Positions 7,246 to 14,928 of a stretch of 18,566 bases of DNA are shown piece by piece (within the stretch, counting starts at the first letter, position 1; each line of letters opens with the position of its first letter). This DNA is from DASXTS01 sp036505275. GTDB lineage: Bacteria; Actinomycetota; Actinomycetes; Mycobacteriales; Pseudonocardiaceae. The notes beneath the pieces were generated by a model that saw only the letters and a list, made by a program, of their open reading frames with translations, was not told the origin of the DNA and did not search any database. Location: the NCBI GenBank assembly GCA_036505275.1, contig DASXTS010000508.1:1-18566 (forward strand). The letters are read 5' to 3'. The translations under genes were made by a program, and so were the position numbers.

Positions 7246-8174
7246 GCCGTCACCAGGTCGCGCAGCTGCGAGAACCGGGCCTCACCGATGCCGTCGACCT
7301 CGCGGAGCTGGTCGACACCGGCGAACCGGCCGTGGGCCGAGCGCCAGTCCAGGATGCGGCGCGCGGTCACCGGTCCGATGCCCGGAAGGGCGTCCAGCTC
7401 GGCCAGCGTCGCGGTGTTGAGGTCGACCCGTCGACCCGACGGGCCGTCACCGGCCGGCTGTGCCGCGTCGGCGGCCGCGGCCGCCGGTCCGGCCGGTCCG
7501 ACCACCACATGCTCGCCGTCGGAGAGGCGCCGGGCCAGGTTCAGGCCGGTGAGGTCGGCTCCGGGCACCGGGCCACCGGCCGCCTCGACCGCGTCCGCGA
7601 CCCTGGCGCCCGGCGCCAGCCGCACCAGGCCGGGACGCGCCACCTGCCCGCCCACGCTCACCACCAGCTGGCCGCCGGGCTGCGCGGCGCCGCCGGACGG
7701 CGCGGTGCCGCTGACCTCGACCGCGGCCAATGCCGGCGTGGGTTCCGGCATGGGCCGCGACCGCCACACAGCCGCCCCGGCCAGCGTTGCGCCGAGCAGC
7801 ACGACCGCTGTCAGCAGCAGCGCGCCACGGCGGCCGGGATCCAGCCGCCATCGCCCCGCGCCAGCCAGCAGGCAGCGCCCCGCCCCTGCTGGCAGCCAGC
7901 GCCGGACCAGCCGCCCAGACGCGCCGTGCACTGCCGCTACGGCCACCGCCAACTGCCCACCGCCGGCCACCCCGACCGAATGCCTGCCGCCACCAGGGCC
8001 GTCCCCGCACGGCCCTTCAGCCGCTCCTGCACCCTGGGGCGGCGCGTCAGGCCCGGACGCCTCGATCAACGGCTCCGGATCCGCGGCCAGAGCCGAGCCG
8101 CCGGCGGGGGCTGCCGGCGCCCGCAACGGGGCGAGGCGGTCACGCGGGTGGCGGCGAGTCGAGCGAGGTGCCAT
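7242..8174 (-). CDS. comEA: ComEA-like DNA-binding protein (SLBB plus helix-hairpin-helix)
   Basis: ComEA is the membrane-anchored receptor that binds double-stranded DNA and hands it to ComEC. The 310-residue product has an unusually long Pro/Gly/Ala-rich N-terminus (1-116), a single membrane segment (about 117-137, GALLLTAVVLLGATLAGAAVW), an SLBB domain (about 168-226, QLVVSVGGQVARPGLVRL) and a C-terminal pair of helix-hairpin-helix motifs (249-310, DLNTATLAELDALPGIGP then LREVDGIGEARF). The ATG at 8174 is chosen because TACCGT lies 7 nt upstream (leaderless start). Longer starts up to 8390 would overlap degV and lack family support. The stop overlaps the comEC start by 4 nt. DNA binding is inferred from the family. 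Confidence 0.92.
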   Translation of the reverse strand: MAPRSTRRHPRDRLAPLRAPAAPAGGSALAADPEPLIEASGPDAPPQGAGAAEGPCGDGPGGGRHSVGVAGGGQLAVAVAAVHGASGRLVRRWLPAGAGRCLLAGAGRWRLDPGRRGALLLTAVVLLGATLAGAAVWRSRPMPEPTPALAAVEVSGTAPSGGAAQPGGQLVVSVGGQVARPGLVRLAPGARVADAVEAAGGPVPGADLTGLNLARRLSDGEHVVVGPAGPAAAAADAAQPAGDGPSGRRVDLNTATLAELDALPGIGPVTARRILDWRSAHGRFAGVDQLREVDGIGEARFSQLRDLVTA

Positions 8175-8181
8175 GCGCCGC

Positions 8182-8187
8182 ACGGTA
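8182..8187 (-). promoter_or_regulatory. Candidate -10 element, leaderless comEA
   Basis: The minus strand reads TACCGT ending 7 nt before the comEA ATG. A TTGGCC element at 8203-8208 could be a -35 with a short 15-bp spacer; it touches a degenerate DnaA box. Confidence 0.4.
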
Positions 8188-8207
8188 GGCCGGCACCGCA
8201 TCGGCCA

Positions 8208-8255
8208 AGATCCACAATCGGCCCGGGTGTGGACAACCCGCCGACCTGTGGACAA
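8208..8255 (-). promoter_or_regulatory. DnaA-box cluster upstream of comEA
   Basis: Two perfect copies of the actinobacterial DnaA box TTGTCCACA lie on the minus strand at 8228-8236 and 8247-8255, 19 bp apart start to start. A third, 7/9 match in the opposite orientation (AGATCCACA) is at 8208-8216. They sit 34-81 bp upstream of the comEA start in the 142-bp gap between degV and comEA. Function is inferred from the consensus only. Confidence 0.6.
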
Positions 8256-8316
8256 CCGGGCCACCACGACCCCAGATGCCGACCCGCTGTCGGTGTGCCG
8301 TGGCAGAGTGGGCGGG

Positions 8317-9165
8317 TTACTCGGACGGCAGCACGACCAGTCCGAGGGCACCGGGACCGGTGTGCGCGCCGAGGACGGCGCCGAGCTCACACGTGACGAC
8401 GTCGGTCAGCGCGGGCAGCCGCTGCCGCACCAGCTCCACCAGCCGGTCGGCCGGGCCGGGCGCGGCGAGGTGGTGCACCGCCACCTGGCAGGGACCGTCG
8501 CCGGCGGCCCTGGCGGCGTGCTCAGCCAGCCGCAGCACCGCCTTTGAGGCCGTGCGGACCTTCTCCAACGGTTCGATTTGGCCGTTCACGACGTGCAGCA
8601 ACGGCTTGACCGCCAGCGCCGTGCCGAGCAGGGCCGCCGCGGTGCCGATCCGGCCGCCACGGCGGAGGTGCTCGAGCGTGGCCACCGAGAAGAAGGTCCG
8701 GGTGCGCGCCGCGGTGGCCACCGCGATCGACTCCACCGCGGCGGCCGACGCGCCGTCCCGCGCCGCCACGGCGGCGGACAGCACCGCGAAGCCCAGCCCC
8801 ATGGCGACCGATCGCGAGTCCACCACCCGCACCACGCGCGGGCCGCCCAACTCCTCGGCGGCCAGCCGGGCCGCCTCCCAGGTGCCGGAGAGCTGCCGGG
8901 ACAGGTGCACTGCGACCACGGCGGACGCCCCGGCCTCCAGCGCGGCCCGGTAGACCGCGGCCAGCTCAGCGACGCTGGCCCGCGAGGTGACTACCCGCAC
9001 CTTCTCGGACATGGCGGCCGCGAGGTCGGCCGGGCTCAACGACACACCATCGAGGTGGCTGGCGGCGCCCACGGTGACGTGCAGCGGAACCACCCGAACT
9101 CCGAGCGAGACCGCCGCACCGGGCGGCAGGTATGAGGTGGAGTCGGTGACGACCGCGACCGCCAC
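8317..9165 (-). CDS. DegV family (fatty-acid-binding, FakB-like) protein
   Basis: DegV-fold proteins bind a fatty acid and, in the best-studied cases, present it to a FakA kinase. The 282-residue product starts VTDSTSYLPP (residues 6-15), has VVPLHVTVG, VRVVTSRASVAEL (in place of the common TSQPS motif), HLSRQLSGTWEAARLAAEE, VVDSRSVAMGLGF and the LRRGGRIGTAAALLGTALAVKPLLHVVNGQIEPLEKVRT block, all typical. The start is GTG 9165 with a GGAG 7 nt upstream; the gpgP stop is 3 nt away, so the two genes are probably cotranscribed. No FakA/DAK2-type kinase is in the window. The specific lipid ligand is unknown. Confidence 0.93.
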   Translation of the reverse strand: MAVAVVTDSTSYLPPGAAVSLGVRVVPLHVTVGAASHLDGVSLSPADLAAAMSEKVRVVTSRASVAELAAVYRAALEAGASAVVAVHLSRQLSGTWEAARLAAEELGGPRVVRVVDSRSVAMGLGFAVLSAAVAARDGASAAAVESIAVATAARTRTFFSVATLEHLRRGGRIGTAAALLGTALAVKPLLHVVNGQIEPLEKVRTASKAVLRLAEHAARAAGDGPCQVAVHHLAAPGPADRLVELVRQRLPALTDVVTCELGAVLGAHTGPGALGLVVLPSE

Positions 9166-9168
9166 GGG

Positions 9169-9804
9169 TCACTCCAGTAGGCCGGCGTTGTAGGTCGTCA
9201 GCCGCCACGGCAGGTCCGGGGAGACCGTGGGCGACCCGGGCGGCGCCGGCCGTTCCAGCACGGTCCACCGGCAGTTGCCGATGCCGGCGAGCGACGACCA
9301 GTTGCGTAGCGGAAGATCGAGCAGCCTCGCCGACACCGAGGCGATCAGCCCGCCGTGCGCGCACAGCACCACGGTCCCGGCCTGCCCGGCGTCCAGATCG
9401 GCCACGACGGCGACGCCGCGGGCCGCCACCTCGACCCTGGTCTCGCCGCCGGGCGGGGCCCACTCCGGGTCCAGCCGCCAGGTCTGCCGCGCCCCTGGCC
9501 ACCGGGCATCGACCTCGGCATGGGTGTACCCCTGCCACTGGCCGAGGTGCGTCTCGCGCAGCCGCTTGTCGGTGCCCGCGACCAGCCCGGTGTACTCGGC
9601 GAGCACGGCGGCCGTGTCGGACGCCCGGCGCAGGTCGGAGGTGATCAGCGCCTGCGGTTCGAACGCGGCGAGCACCGGTGCGGCGCGCCTGGCCTGGTCC
9701 AGGCCAAGTGGCGTGAGTGTCGAGTCCAGCTGGCCCTGCATCCGGCGATCGGCGTTGTAGTCGGTCTCACCATGCCGCCACAGCACCAACCGGTGCAGCG
9801 TCAC
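9169..9804 (-). CDS. gpgP: Histidine phosphatase, probable glucosyl-3-phosphoglycerate phosphatase
   Basis: The 211-residue product is a histidine phosphatase of the phosphoglycerate-mutase-like family. It shows LWRHGETDYN (residues 8-17, catalytic His11), RMQGQLD, TSDLRRASDTA, the proton-donor region RLRETHLGQWQG and the second catalytic His in LCAHGGLIA. RMQGQLD, RETHLGxWQG, the WAPPGGETRVEVAAR stretch and its place between rsfS and degV match mycobacterial GpgP (Rv2419c), which dephosphorylates glucosyl-3-phosphoglycerate on the way to glucosylglycerate and methylglucose lipopolysaccharide. The start GTG 9804 overlaps the rsfS stop as GTGA, indicating translational coupling. Phosphatase family is firm; substrate is inferred from resemblance and gene order. 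Confidence 0.88.
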   Translation of the reverse strand: MTLHRLVLWRHGETDYNADRRMQGQLDSTLTPLGLDQARRAAPVLAAFEPQALITSDLRRASDTAAVLAEYTGLVAGTDKRLRETHLGQWQGYTHAEVDARWPGARQTWRLDPEWAPPGGETRVEVAARGVAVVADLDAGQAGTVVLCAHGGLIASVSARLLDLPLRNWSSLAGIGNCRWTVLERPAPPGSPTVSPDLPWRLTTYNAGLLE

Positions 9805-10199
9805 CGGGAGCCGTCCACCGTGGACACATCGGCGGCCCCGCCGTGTTCGGAGAACTCCATCCGTGGGCAGTCCTTCCACAGTCGCTCGAGGCCGTAGAAC
9901 GAGCGCTCCTCGGTGTGCTGGACGTGCACCACGACGTCGACGTAGTCGAGCAGCACCCAGCGGCCCTCCCTCGCGCCCTCGCGCCGTACCGGCCTGGTGC
10001 CGATGGCCAGCAGCTTCTCTTCGATGTTGTCCACGATGGCCTGCACCTGCCGCTCATTGGGCGCCGAGGCGATCACGAAGCAGTCGGTGATCACAAGCCG
10101 GTCCGACACGTCGAGCAGCAGGATGTCCTGCGCCTTCTTGTCCGCGGCTGCCTGTGCCGCCACCACGGCAAGCTTCCTGGCGTGCTCCGTAGCTGCCAC
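9801..10199 (-). CDS. rsfS: Ribosome silencing factor RsfS
   Basis: RsfS binds ribosomal protein L14 and blocks subunit joining, lowering translation in starvation. The 132-residue product has the DUF143 family features: AQDILLLDVSDRLVITDCFVIASA, NERQVQAIVDNIEEKL, GRWVLLDYVDVVVHVQ and RSFYGLERLWKDCP. GTG 10199 is preferred; it lies 1 nt beyond the nadD stop and has AAGG about 7 nt upstream. An ATG at 10226 would overlap nadD by 26 nt. The C-terminus overlaps the gpgP start. The order nadD-rsfS-gpgP is conserved in actinomycetes. Confidence 0.94.
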   Translation of the reverse strand: MAATEHARKLAVVAAQAAADKKAQDILLLDVSDRLVITDCFVIASAPNERQVQAIVDNIEEKLLAIGTRPVRREGAREGRWVLLDYVDVVVHVQHTEERSFYGLERLWKDCPRMEFSEHGGAADVSTVDGSR

Positions 10200-10200
10200 G

Positions 10201-10803
10201 TCATGCCTTCCCGGTCGCGCGGGCATAGAGCCCGCGCTTGCTGATGTACTGCACTACGCCGTCCGGAACGAGGTACCAGACGGGCAGCCCGGCGGCCACC
10301 CGTGCCCGGCACGCCGTCGAGGAGATGGTCAACGCCGGCACCTCGATCAGGCTGACCGTGCCGTGCGGCAGGTGGTGGTCGTCGAGGTCATACCCCGGGC
10401 GGGTCACCCCGACGAAGTGTGCGAGCCCGAACAGCTCGTCCACCCGCCGCCAGGACAGGATCTGTTCCAACGCATCGGCGCCGGTAATGAAGAACAGCTC
10501 GTCGCCCGGATGGCTTTCCCGCAGGTCGGCGAGGGTGTCGACGGTGTACGTCGGGCCGCGGCGATCCACGTCGACCCGGCTCACGGTGAACCGCGGGTTG
10601 GACGCCGTCGCGATCACCGTCATCAGGTACCTGTCCTCGGCCGGGCTGACGTCCTCGTGGCCCTTGCCGACCGGTTGACCGGTCGGCACGAAGATCACCT
10701 GGTCGAGCTCGAACCGGGCGGCCACTTCGCTCGCGGCCACCAGGTGTCCGTGGTGGACCGGGTCGAACGTGCCGCCCATCACCCCCAGGCGACGTCCGGA
10801 CAT
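10201..10803 (-). CDS. nadD: Nicotinate-nucleotide adenylyltransferase
   Basis: NadD transfers AMP from ATP to nicotinate mononucleotide, giving deamido-NAD in NAD synthesis. The 200-residue product begins GVMGGTFDPVHHGHL (residues 7-21), containing the nucleotidyltransferase GTFDPxHxGH motif. It continues with FVPTGQPVGK, SRVDVDRRGPTYTVDTL, FFITGADALEQILSW and TISSTACR (159-166), in which the usual ISSTxIR has Cys in place of Ile. The ATG at 10803 has TACCCT 8 nt upstream and no Shine-Dalgarno, suggesting a leaderless message. Much longer upstream frames lie antisense to the nucleotidase gene and are not real. It leads the nadD-rsfS-gpgP-degV run. Confidence 0.95.
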   Translation of the reverse strand: MSGRRLGVMGGTFDPVHHGHLVAASEVAARFELDQVIFVPTGQPVGKGHEDVSPAEDRYLMTVIATASNPRFTVSRVDVDRRGPTYTVDTLADLRESHPGDELFFITGADALEQILSWRRVDELFGLAHFVGVTRPGYDLDDHHLPHGTVSLIEVPALTISSTACRARVAAGLPVWYLVPDGVVQYISKRGLYARATGKA

Positions 10804-10811
10804 GGTCAAAC

Positions 10812-10839
10812 AGGGTAGGCGACCAGCCGCGGGTACTGT
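10812..10839. promoter_or_regulatory. Divergent leaderless promoter pair, nadD (-) and HAD nucleotidase (+)
   Basis: In the 42-bp gap, the minus strand has TACCCT (10812-10817) 8 nt before the nadD ATG, and the plus strand has TACTGT (10834-10839) 6 nt before the nucleotidase GTG. Neither gene has a Shine-Dalgarno. The two -10 elements face away from each other within 28 bp, so their -35 regions would lie within the opposite promoter. Confidence 0.5.
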
Positions 10840-10845
10840 CCTGCC

Positions 10846-11427
10846 GTGGTGGCGGTGCGGGTGGGTGTGGATCTCGACGGCGTGGTCGCCGACTTCACCG
10901 GTGGCTGGATCGAGCTGTACAACGCCGCGTTCGGCGCCGGCCTGCACGCCGACCAGGTGACCACCTGGCACGCACCGGTCGAGCTCACCTCGTTCCGTAC
11001 CATGACCGAGTTCTGGCGGTGGGCCCGGACCGCCGGCAACGACGGCCGCAGCCTGTTCGCGTCGCTGGCGCCGTACCCCGGCGCGGTCGACGGGCTGCGC
11101 CGGCTGATCCACGAGGCCCACGTTGCGATCATCACGACCAAGCCGAACTGGGCCATTCCGGACACGCTGGGCTGGCTCGCCACGCTGGACCTCCCGCTTC
11201 GTGAGGTGCACATCACCTCGGACAAGCCCTCGGTGGGCTGCGACGTCTACGTCGAGGACTCCCCAAAACAGCTCGCGGCGCTGCATCGGCACCGGCCGGA
11301 TTCGGTGGTCTGCCGCTGGGCCCGACCGTGGAACCGGCCGATGCGCGGGGTGGTCGACGTCGCCGACTTCGACGACGTGCTGGTGGTGGTGCGCTCGCTT
11401 GCTGCCCAGCGGGGCCACCCCGGCTAG
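10846..11427 (+). CDS. HAD-superfamily 5'-nucleotidase (NT5C-like)
   Basis: The 193-residue product resembles the 5'(3')-deoxyribonucleotidase (NT5C) branch of HAD phosphatases. Motif I is GVDLDGVVADF (residues 7-17), with nucleophile Asp9 and Asp11. Motif II is IITTKPNW, and the acidic motif is DVYVEDSPKQLAAL, typical of this branch. The start is GTG 10846, directly downstream of TACTGT (leaderless); the next codon is also GTG. The stop TAG (11425-11427) shares a CTAG with the proA stop. It is the only plus-strand gene in the long minus-strand block. Hydrolysis of a (deoxy)nucleotide phosphate is inferred; substrate is unknown. Confidence 0.82.
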   Translation: MVAVRVGVDLDGVVADFTGGWIELYNAAFGAGLHADQVTTWHAPVELTSFRTMTEFWRWARTAGNDGRSLFASLAPYPGAVDGLRRLIHEAHVAIITTKPNWAIPDTLGWLATLDLPLREVHITSDKPSVGCDVYVEDSPKQLAALHRHRPDSVVCRWARPWNRPMRGVVDVADFDDVLVVVRSLAAQRGHPG

Positions 11428-12752
11428 GAGCGGGTGTGCCCGTCGCCCCAGACGATCCACTTGGTCGAGGTGAGTTCCGGCAGCCCCATCGGGCCCCTGG
11501 CGTGCAGTTTCTGAGTGGAGATGCCCATTTCGGCGCCCATGCCGAACTCGCCGCCGTCGGTGAACGCGGTGGAGGCGTTGACCATGACCGCGGCGGCGTC
11601 CACCCGAGCCGTGAACGACCTGGCCGCGGCCATGTCGGTGGTGACGATGGCCTCGGTGTGACCAGAGCCGTGCTTGGCGATGTGCGCTACGGCGTCGTCG
11701 AGGTTGCTCACCACGGCGGCGGCGATGTCCAGTGAGAGGTACTCGGTGTCCCAGTCGGTGTCGGTGGCGGCCACGACGCGGGCATCGCCCGCCCCGCCGC
11801 CATCGCCGACCTCGCCGGCCAGTGCGACGACGGTCCGGTCGCCGTGCACGGTGACGCCGGCCGATCGCAGGGCGGCCACCAGGCGGGGCACGAACCGGTC
11901 CGCGACCGCGGCGTGCACCAGCACGGTCTCGGCGGCATTGCACACCGAGGGGCGGCGGGTCTTGGAGTTGAGCACGATCCGCTCGGCGGCGTCCAAGTCG
12001 GCCGCGGCGTCGACGTAGACATGGCAGTTGCCAACCCCGGTCTCGATGGTCGGCACGGTGGCCTCCCGGATCACGGCGTCGATCAGCCCGGCGCCACCGC
12101 GGGGCAGCACCACGTCGACCAGCCCGCGGGCCGTGATCAGGTGCCGGACGCTGGCTCTGTCCTCGCTGGGCAGCAGTTGCACGGCGTCGGCCGGCAGGCC
12201 GCTGTCGGCCAGGGCGGCACGGAGCACCGAGACGAGCGCGGCATTGGTGTGCCGCGCCGAGGACGAGCCGCGCAGCAGCACGGCGTTGCCGGCCTTGAGC
12301 GCCAACCCGGCGGCGTCCACCGTGACGTTTGGCCGCGCCTCGTAGACGATCCCGACCACGCCGAGCGGCACCCGGACCTGGCGCAGCTCGAGGCCGTTGG
12401 CCAGCACCCCGCCGCGGACCACCTGGCCGACCGGGTCGGGCAGCCCGGCGACCACGCGCAGCCCGTCGGCCACCCCGGTGATCCGGTCGGCCGGCAGCGC
12501 CAGCCGGTCCAGCAACGCCGTGGACAGGCCGGCGTCGCGGCCGGCGGCCAGGTCCCGCTCGTTCGCCTCGACGATCTCGGACGCCCGCGCCACGAGCGCC
12601 TCGGCCATGGCCTGCAGCGCGGCGTCCTTGGCGGCGCTCGGGGTGATTGCGAGGGTGATGGCGGCGGTGCGGGCGAGGCGGGCCGCGGCGTGCACCTCCT
12701 CCCGCAGGTCCACGTCGCGTTGATCTCGGGTCTGTGCTGCCACGGCCGTCAC
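11424..12752 (-). CDS. proA: Glutamate-5-semialdehyde dehydrogenase (gamma-glutamyl phosphate reductase)
   Basis: ProA reduces gamma-glutamyl phosphate with NADPH to glutamate semialdehyde, the second step of proline synthesis. The 442-residue product contains RVPLGVVGIVYEARPNVTVDAAGLALKAGNAV (residues 127-158), LPRGGAGLIDAV, IETGVGNCHVYVD, the catalytic Cys271 in RRPSVCNAAETVLV, and a C-terminus with ASTAFTDGGEFGMGAEMGISTQKLHARGPMGL, a near-invariant ProA signature. GTG 12752 is chosen: TACGCT lies 7 nt upstream (leaderless) and upstream frame extension has no family support. It is separated from proB by a metallopeptidase gene and appears to have its own promoter. Confidence 0.95.
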   Translation of the reverse strand: MTAVAAQTRDQRDVDLREEVHAAARLARTAAITLAITPSAAKDAALQAMAEALVARASEIVEANERDLAAGRDAGLSTALLDRLALPADRITGVADGLRVVAGLPDPVGQVVRGGVLANGLELRQVRVPLGVVGIVYEARPNVTVDAAGLALKAGNAVLLRGSSSARHTNAALVSVLRAALADSGLPADAVQLLPSEDRASVRHLITARGLVDVVLPRGGAGLIDAVIREATVPTIETGVGNCHVYVDAAADLDAAERIVLNSKTRRPSVCNAAETVLVHAAVADRFVPRLVAALRSAGVTVHGDRTVVALAGEVGDGGGAGDARVVAATDTDWDTEYLSLDIAAAVVSNLDDAVAHIAKHGSGHTEAIVTTDMAAARSFTARVDAAAVMVNASTAFTDGGEFGMGAEMGISTQKLHARGPMGLPELTSTKWIVWGDGHTRS

Positions 12753-12759
12753 GCCCGAC

Positions 12760-12765
12760 AGCGTA
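12760..12765 (-). promoter_or_regulatory. Candidate -10 element, leaderless proA
   Basis: The minus strand reads TACGCT ending 7 nt before the proA GTG, in the 28-bp gap behind the metallopeptidase stop; no Shine-Dalgarno precedes proA. Confidence 0.4.
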
Positions 12766-12780
12766 CGTGGGCGCGGCCGG

Positions 12781-13764
12781 TCAGCCGACTTCGGACGCTG
12801 GCGCCGCCCAGGTGTTGCACGCCGCGGTGGTGCGCTGCTGGTAGCCCTTCTTGGCCCAGGCGGCCTGATGCGCTGCGGTGCCATGCGTTTCGGGCAGGGC
12901 GCCGTTTCGGAACTCGCCGACGGCCTGGCTGGCCAGGGTGCGTGTGATCGAGCCGCGGCCGGCGGCGGCGGCGAGGAAGAGGCCGGCGAAGCAGTTGGCC
13001 TGCAACTCGCTGCGGCGGGTGACCTGGTTGGCCTCCGGCGTGTCGTCGCCGACCCGGTCGGCCTCCTCTGCCGCGGCCCACAACAGGCCGCTGAGCTGCT
13101 GGACGTGGTGGGAGTACTCGTGCGCGAGGACCGCCAGGTGGCTGCTCGCCCGGCCGCGGTCCACCTTGGTGAGCCGGTCGACCGGCAGGTACAGCGTCGT
13201 ATCCGCGGGGCAGTACATGGCGGTGAACTCGCCGAGCTCCGGATCGGAGTCCGGGTTGCCGCAGCCGGTCTCGCCGGGATGCTCGGACAGGTTCAGGTGC
13301 GGCGCTTCGAACGGCAGGCCGCGGGCCTGCAGCACCGGCTGCCAGGTGGTGCTCATGCAGCCGACGAACGCCTGGTAGTAGGCGGTCAGGCCAGCCGTGT
13401 CGCGGCGGAACGGCGGCAGCGTGCAGGTCGAGTCCGGCAGCGTGATGCCGGACGCCAGCAGCGGGTGGTCGGCCAACATATAGATCGGCTTCGGCTGCGG
13501 CGGCGTGCTCGACGGCGGCGCCGTCGTTGGCGCCTGCGAGGTCGTGGCCGGCACGGGAAGCGCGACGCCGGCGAGAGTGCGCCGAGCGGCGACGGTGGTC
13601 ACGGTGGCGAACGCCAACAGCGCGCAGACCAGCGCGACAGCGACCATGGCCAACCAGCGACGCCTACGCCGGCGCGGCGCCTCCGGCGTGGGCCGCTCCG
13701 GCCACTCCTGGCCGCTCGGCCGGGTCCGGTCGAGATCGACGGTCGGCCACTCGGGCTGAGACAT
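12781..13764 (-). CDS. Membrane-anchored or secreted neutral zinc metallopeptidase
   Basis: The 327-residue product has a cytoplasmic N-terminus ending in a run of six arginines (31-36), one membrane segment (about 37-59), a Pro/Thr/Ser-rich linker (about 70-92) and an extracytoplasmic domain. The domain carries HEYSHH (215-220), an HExxH zinc motif, and a downstream RSELQANCFAG (251-261) whose Glu253 is the likely third ligand, as in YpfJ-type neutral zinc metallopeptidases (PF04228). Six cysteines (114, 136, 168, 185, 258, 316) could form disulfides outside the cell. The ATG 13764 has GAGG 5 nt upstream, and a TTGTCA -35-like element lies near 13800-13805. The gene sits between proB and proA; peptidase substrate is unknown. 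Confidence 0.87.
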   Translation of the reverse strand: MSQPEWPTVDLDRTRPSGQEWPERPTPEAPRRRRRRWLAMVAVALVCALLAFATVTTVAARRTLAGVALPVPATTSQAPTTAPPSSTPPQPKPIYMLADHPLLASGITLPDSTCTLPPFRRDTAGLTAYYQAFVGCMSTTWQPVLQARGLPFEAPHLNLSEHPGETGCGNPDSDPELGEFTAMYCPADTTLYLPVDRLTKVDRGRASSHLAVLAHEYSHHVQQLSGLLWAAAEEADRVGDDTPEANQVTRRSELQANCFAGLFLAAAAGRGSITRTLASQAVGEFRNGALPETHGTAAHQAAWAKKGYQQRTTAACNTWAAPASEVG

Positions 13765-13809
13765 GAAGGCCTCGGAAGTAGTGACATGTGCGCTGGCACT
13801 GACAAGCGC

Positions 13810-14928
13810 TCACGAGCCTCTCACACTCTCGTGGAGCGGAACCAGATCGTCGGCATGCACCACCTCGCGGCGCTGCTCGGCCGGCAGCTCATGCGACGAA
13901 CGGCCGATGAGAGCCGGCAGCTCGCCGGCGTCGTAGCCCACCACGCCACGGGCGACCGCGGAGCCGTCCGGGCCGGCGAGCTCGACCACATCGCCCGCAG
14001 AGAACTCGCCGTCAACGGCCGTGATGCCGGCCGCGAGCAGCGAGCGGCGCCGGCCCACCACGGCGGCCACCGCGCCGGCGTCCAGGTGCAGCCGGCCGGT
14101 GGCGTCCGCCGCATGCCGCAGCCAGAACCGCCTGGCCGAGAGCCGCGACCCGGTCGGCGCGAAGGCCGTGCCCACGTCCGCCTTACCCAGCGCGTCGGCC
14201 GCCTGGGACGCGCCGGCGAGCAGCACGGGGATGCCGGCGCCGGCCGCCAGCGAGGCCGCGGCCAGCTTGGACGCCATGCCCCCGGTGCCGAGCGCCCCGG
14301 CGCCGCGCACCTCGACATGCCGAATGTCGGCCGGGCCGCGCACCTCGCCGATGCGGGCCGCGCCGCCGCGCCGCGGGTCGCCGTCGTAGAGCGCGTCCAC
14401 GTCCGAGAGCAGCACCAGCGCGTCCGCCCCGACCAGGTGCGCCACCAGCGCGGCCAGCCGATCGTTGTCGCCGAACCGGATCTCCTCGGTGGCCACCGTG
14501 TCGTTCTCGTTGACCACAGGGACCGCGCCCAGCGCGAGCAGCCGCGACAGGGTGCGCTGTGCGTTGCGGTAGTGGGCGCGGCGCACCACGTCGTCGGCGG
14601 TCAGCAGCACCTGGCCGACGACCAGCTCGTGCCTGGCGAACGCGGTGGTGTATGCGTGCGCGAGCTGCAGCTGCCCGACCGAGGCCGCGGCCTGCTTGGT
14701 CGCCAGGTCACGCGGCCGCCTGGCCAGCCGCAGGGGGGCGAGGCCGGCCGGGATGGCGCCGCTGGACACCACCACGACCTGCGAGCCGGCCGCGATCCGG
14801 GCGGCCAGCACGTCGACCAGCCCGGTGAGCCTAGCCAGGTCCAGACCGCCGTCGAGGCTGGTCAGCGACGAGGACCCGACCTTGACGACCAGCCGCCGGG
14901 CCAGCGCCACCGCTTCCCTGGTGCTCAC
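13810..14928 (-). CDS. proB: Glutamate 5-kinase
   Basis: ProB phosphorylates glutamate, the committed and usually proline-inhibited step of proline synthesis. The 372-residue product has the amino-acid-kinase start ARRLVVKVGSSSLT (residues 10-23), VVVVSSGAIPAGL, PVVNENDTVATEEIRFGDNDRLAALVA, LLSDVDALYDGDP and GTGGMASKLAAASLA, followed by a C-terminal PUA domain (about 275-360, RRRSLLAAGITAVDGEFSAGDVVEL). GTG 14928 overlaps the obgE stop as GTGA, so translation is coupled to obgE. The order obgE-proB is conserved in actinomycetes, but here proA is not immediately downstream. Confidence 0.96.
   Translation of the reverse strand: MSTREAVALARRLVVKVGSSSLTSLDGGLDLARLTGLVDVLAARIAAGSQVVVVSSGAIPAGLAPLRLARRPRDLATKQAAASVGQLQLAHAYTTAFARHELVVGQVLLTADDVVRRAHYRNAQRTLSRLLALGAVPVVNENDTVATEEIRFGDNDRLAALVAHLVGADALVLLSDVDALYDGDPRRGGAARIGEVRGPADIRHVEVRGAGALGTGGMASKLAAASLAAGAGIPVLLAGASQAADALGKADVGTAFAPTGSRLSARRFWLRHAADATGRLHLDAGAVAAVVGRRRSLLAAGITAVDGEFSAGDVVELAGPDGSAVARGVVGYDAGELPALIGRSSHELPAEQRREVVHADDLVPLHESVRGS

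Noticed and set aside
8175..8316. Replication origin
   Set aside because: There are only two or three DnaA boxes, no AT-rich segment, and no dnaA or dnaN gene nearby.
6466..8547. A 693-codon plus-strand open frame
   Set aside because: It is antisense to comEC, comEA and degV and shows no recognisable domain.
10804..11943. A long N-terminal extension of the nadD frame
   Set aside because: It runs antisense to the HAD nucleotidase and proA out of frame; NadD begins with its family motif at 10803.
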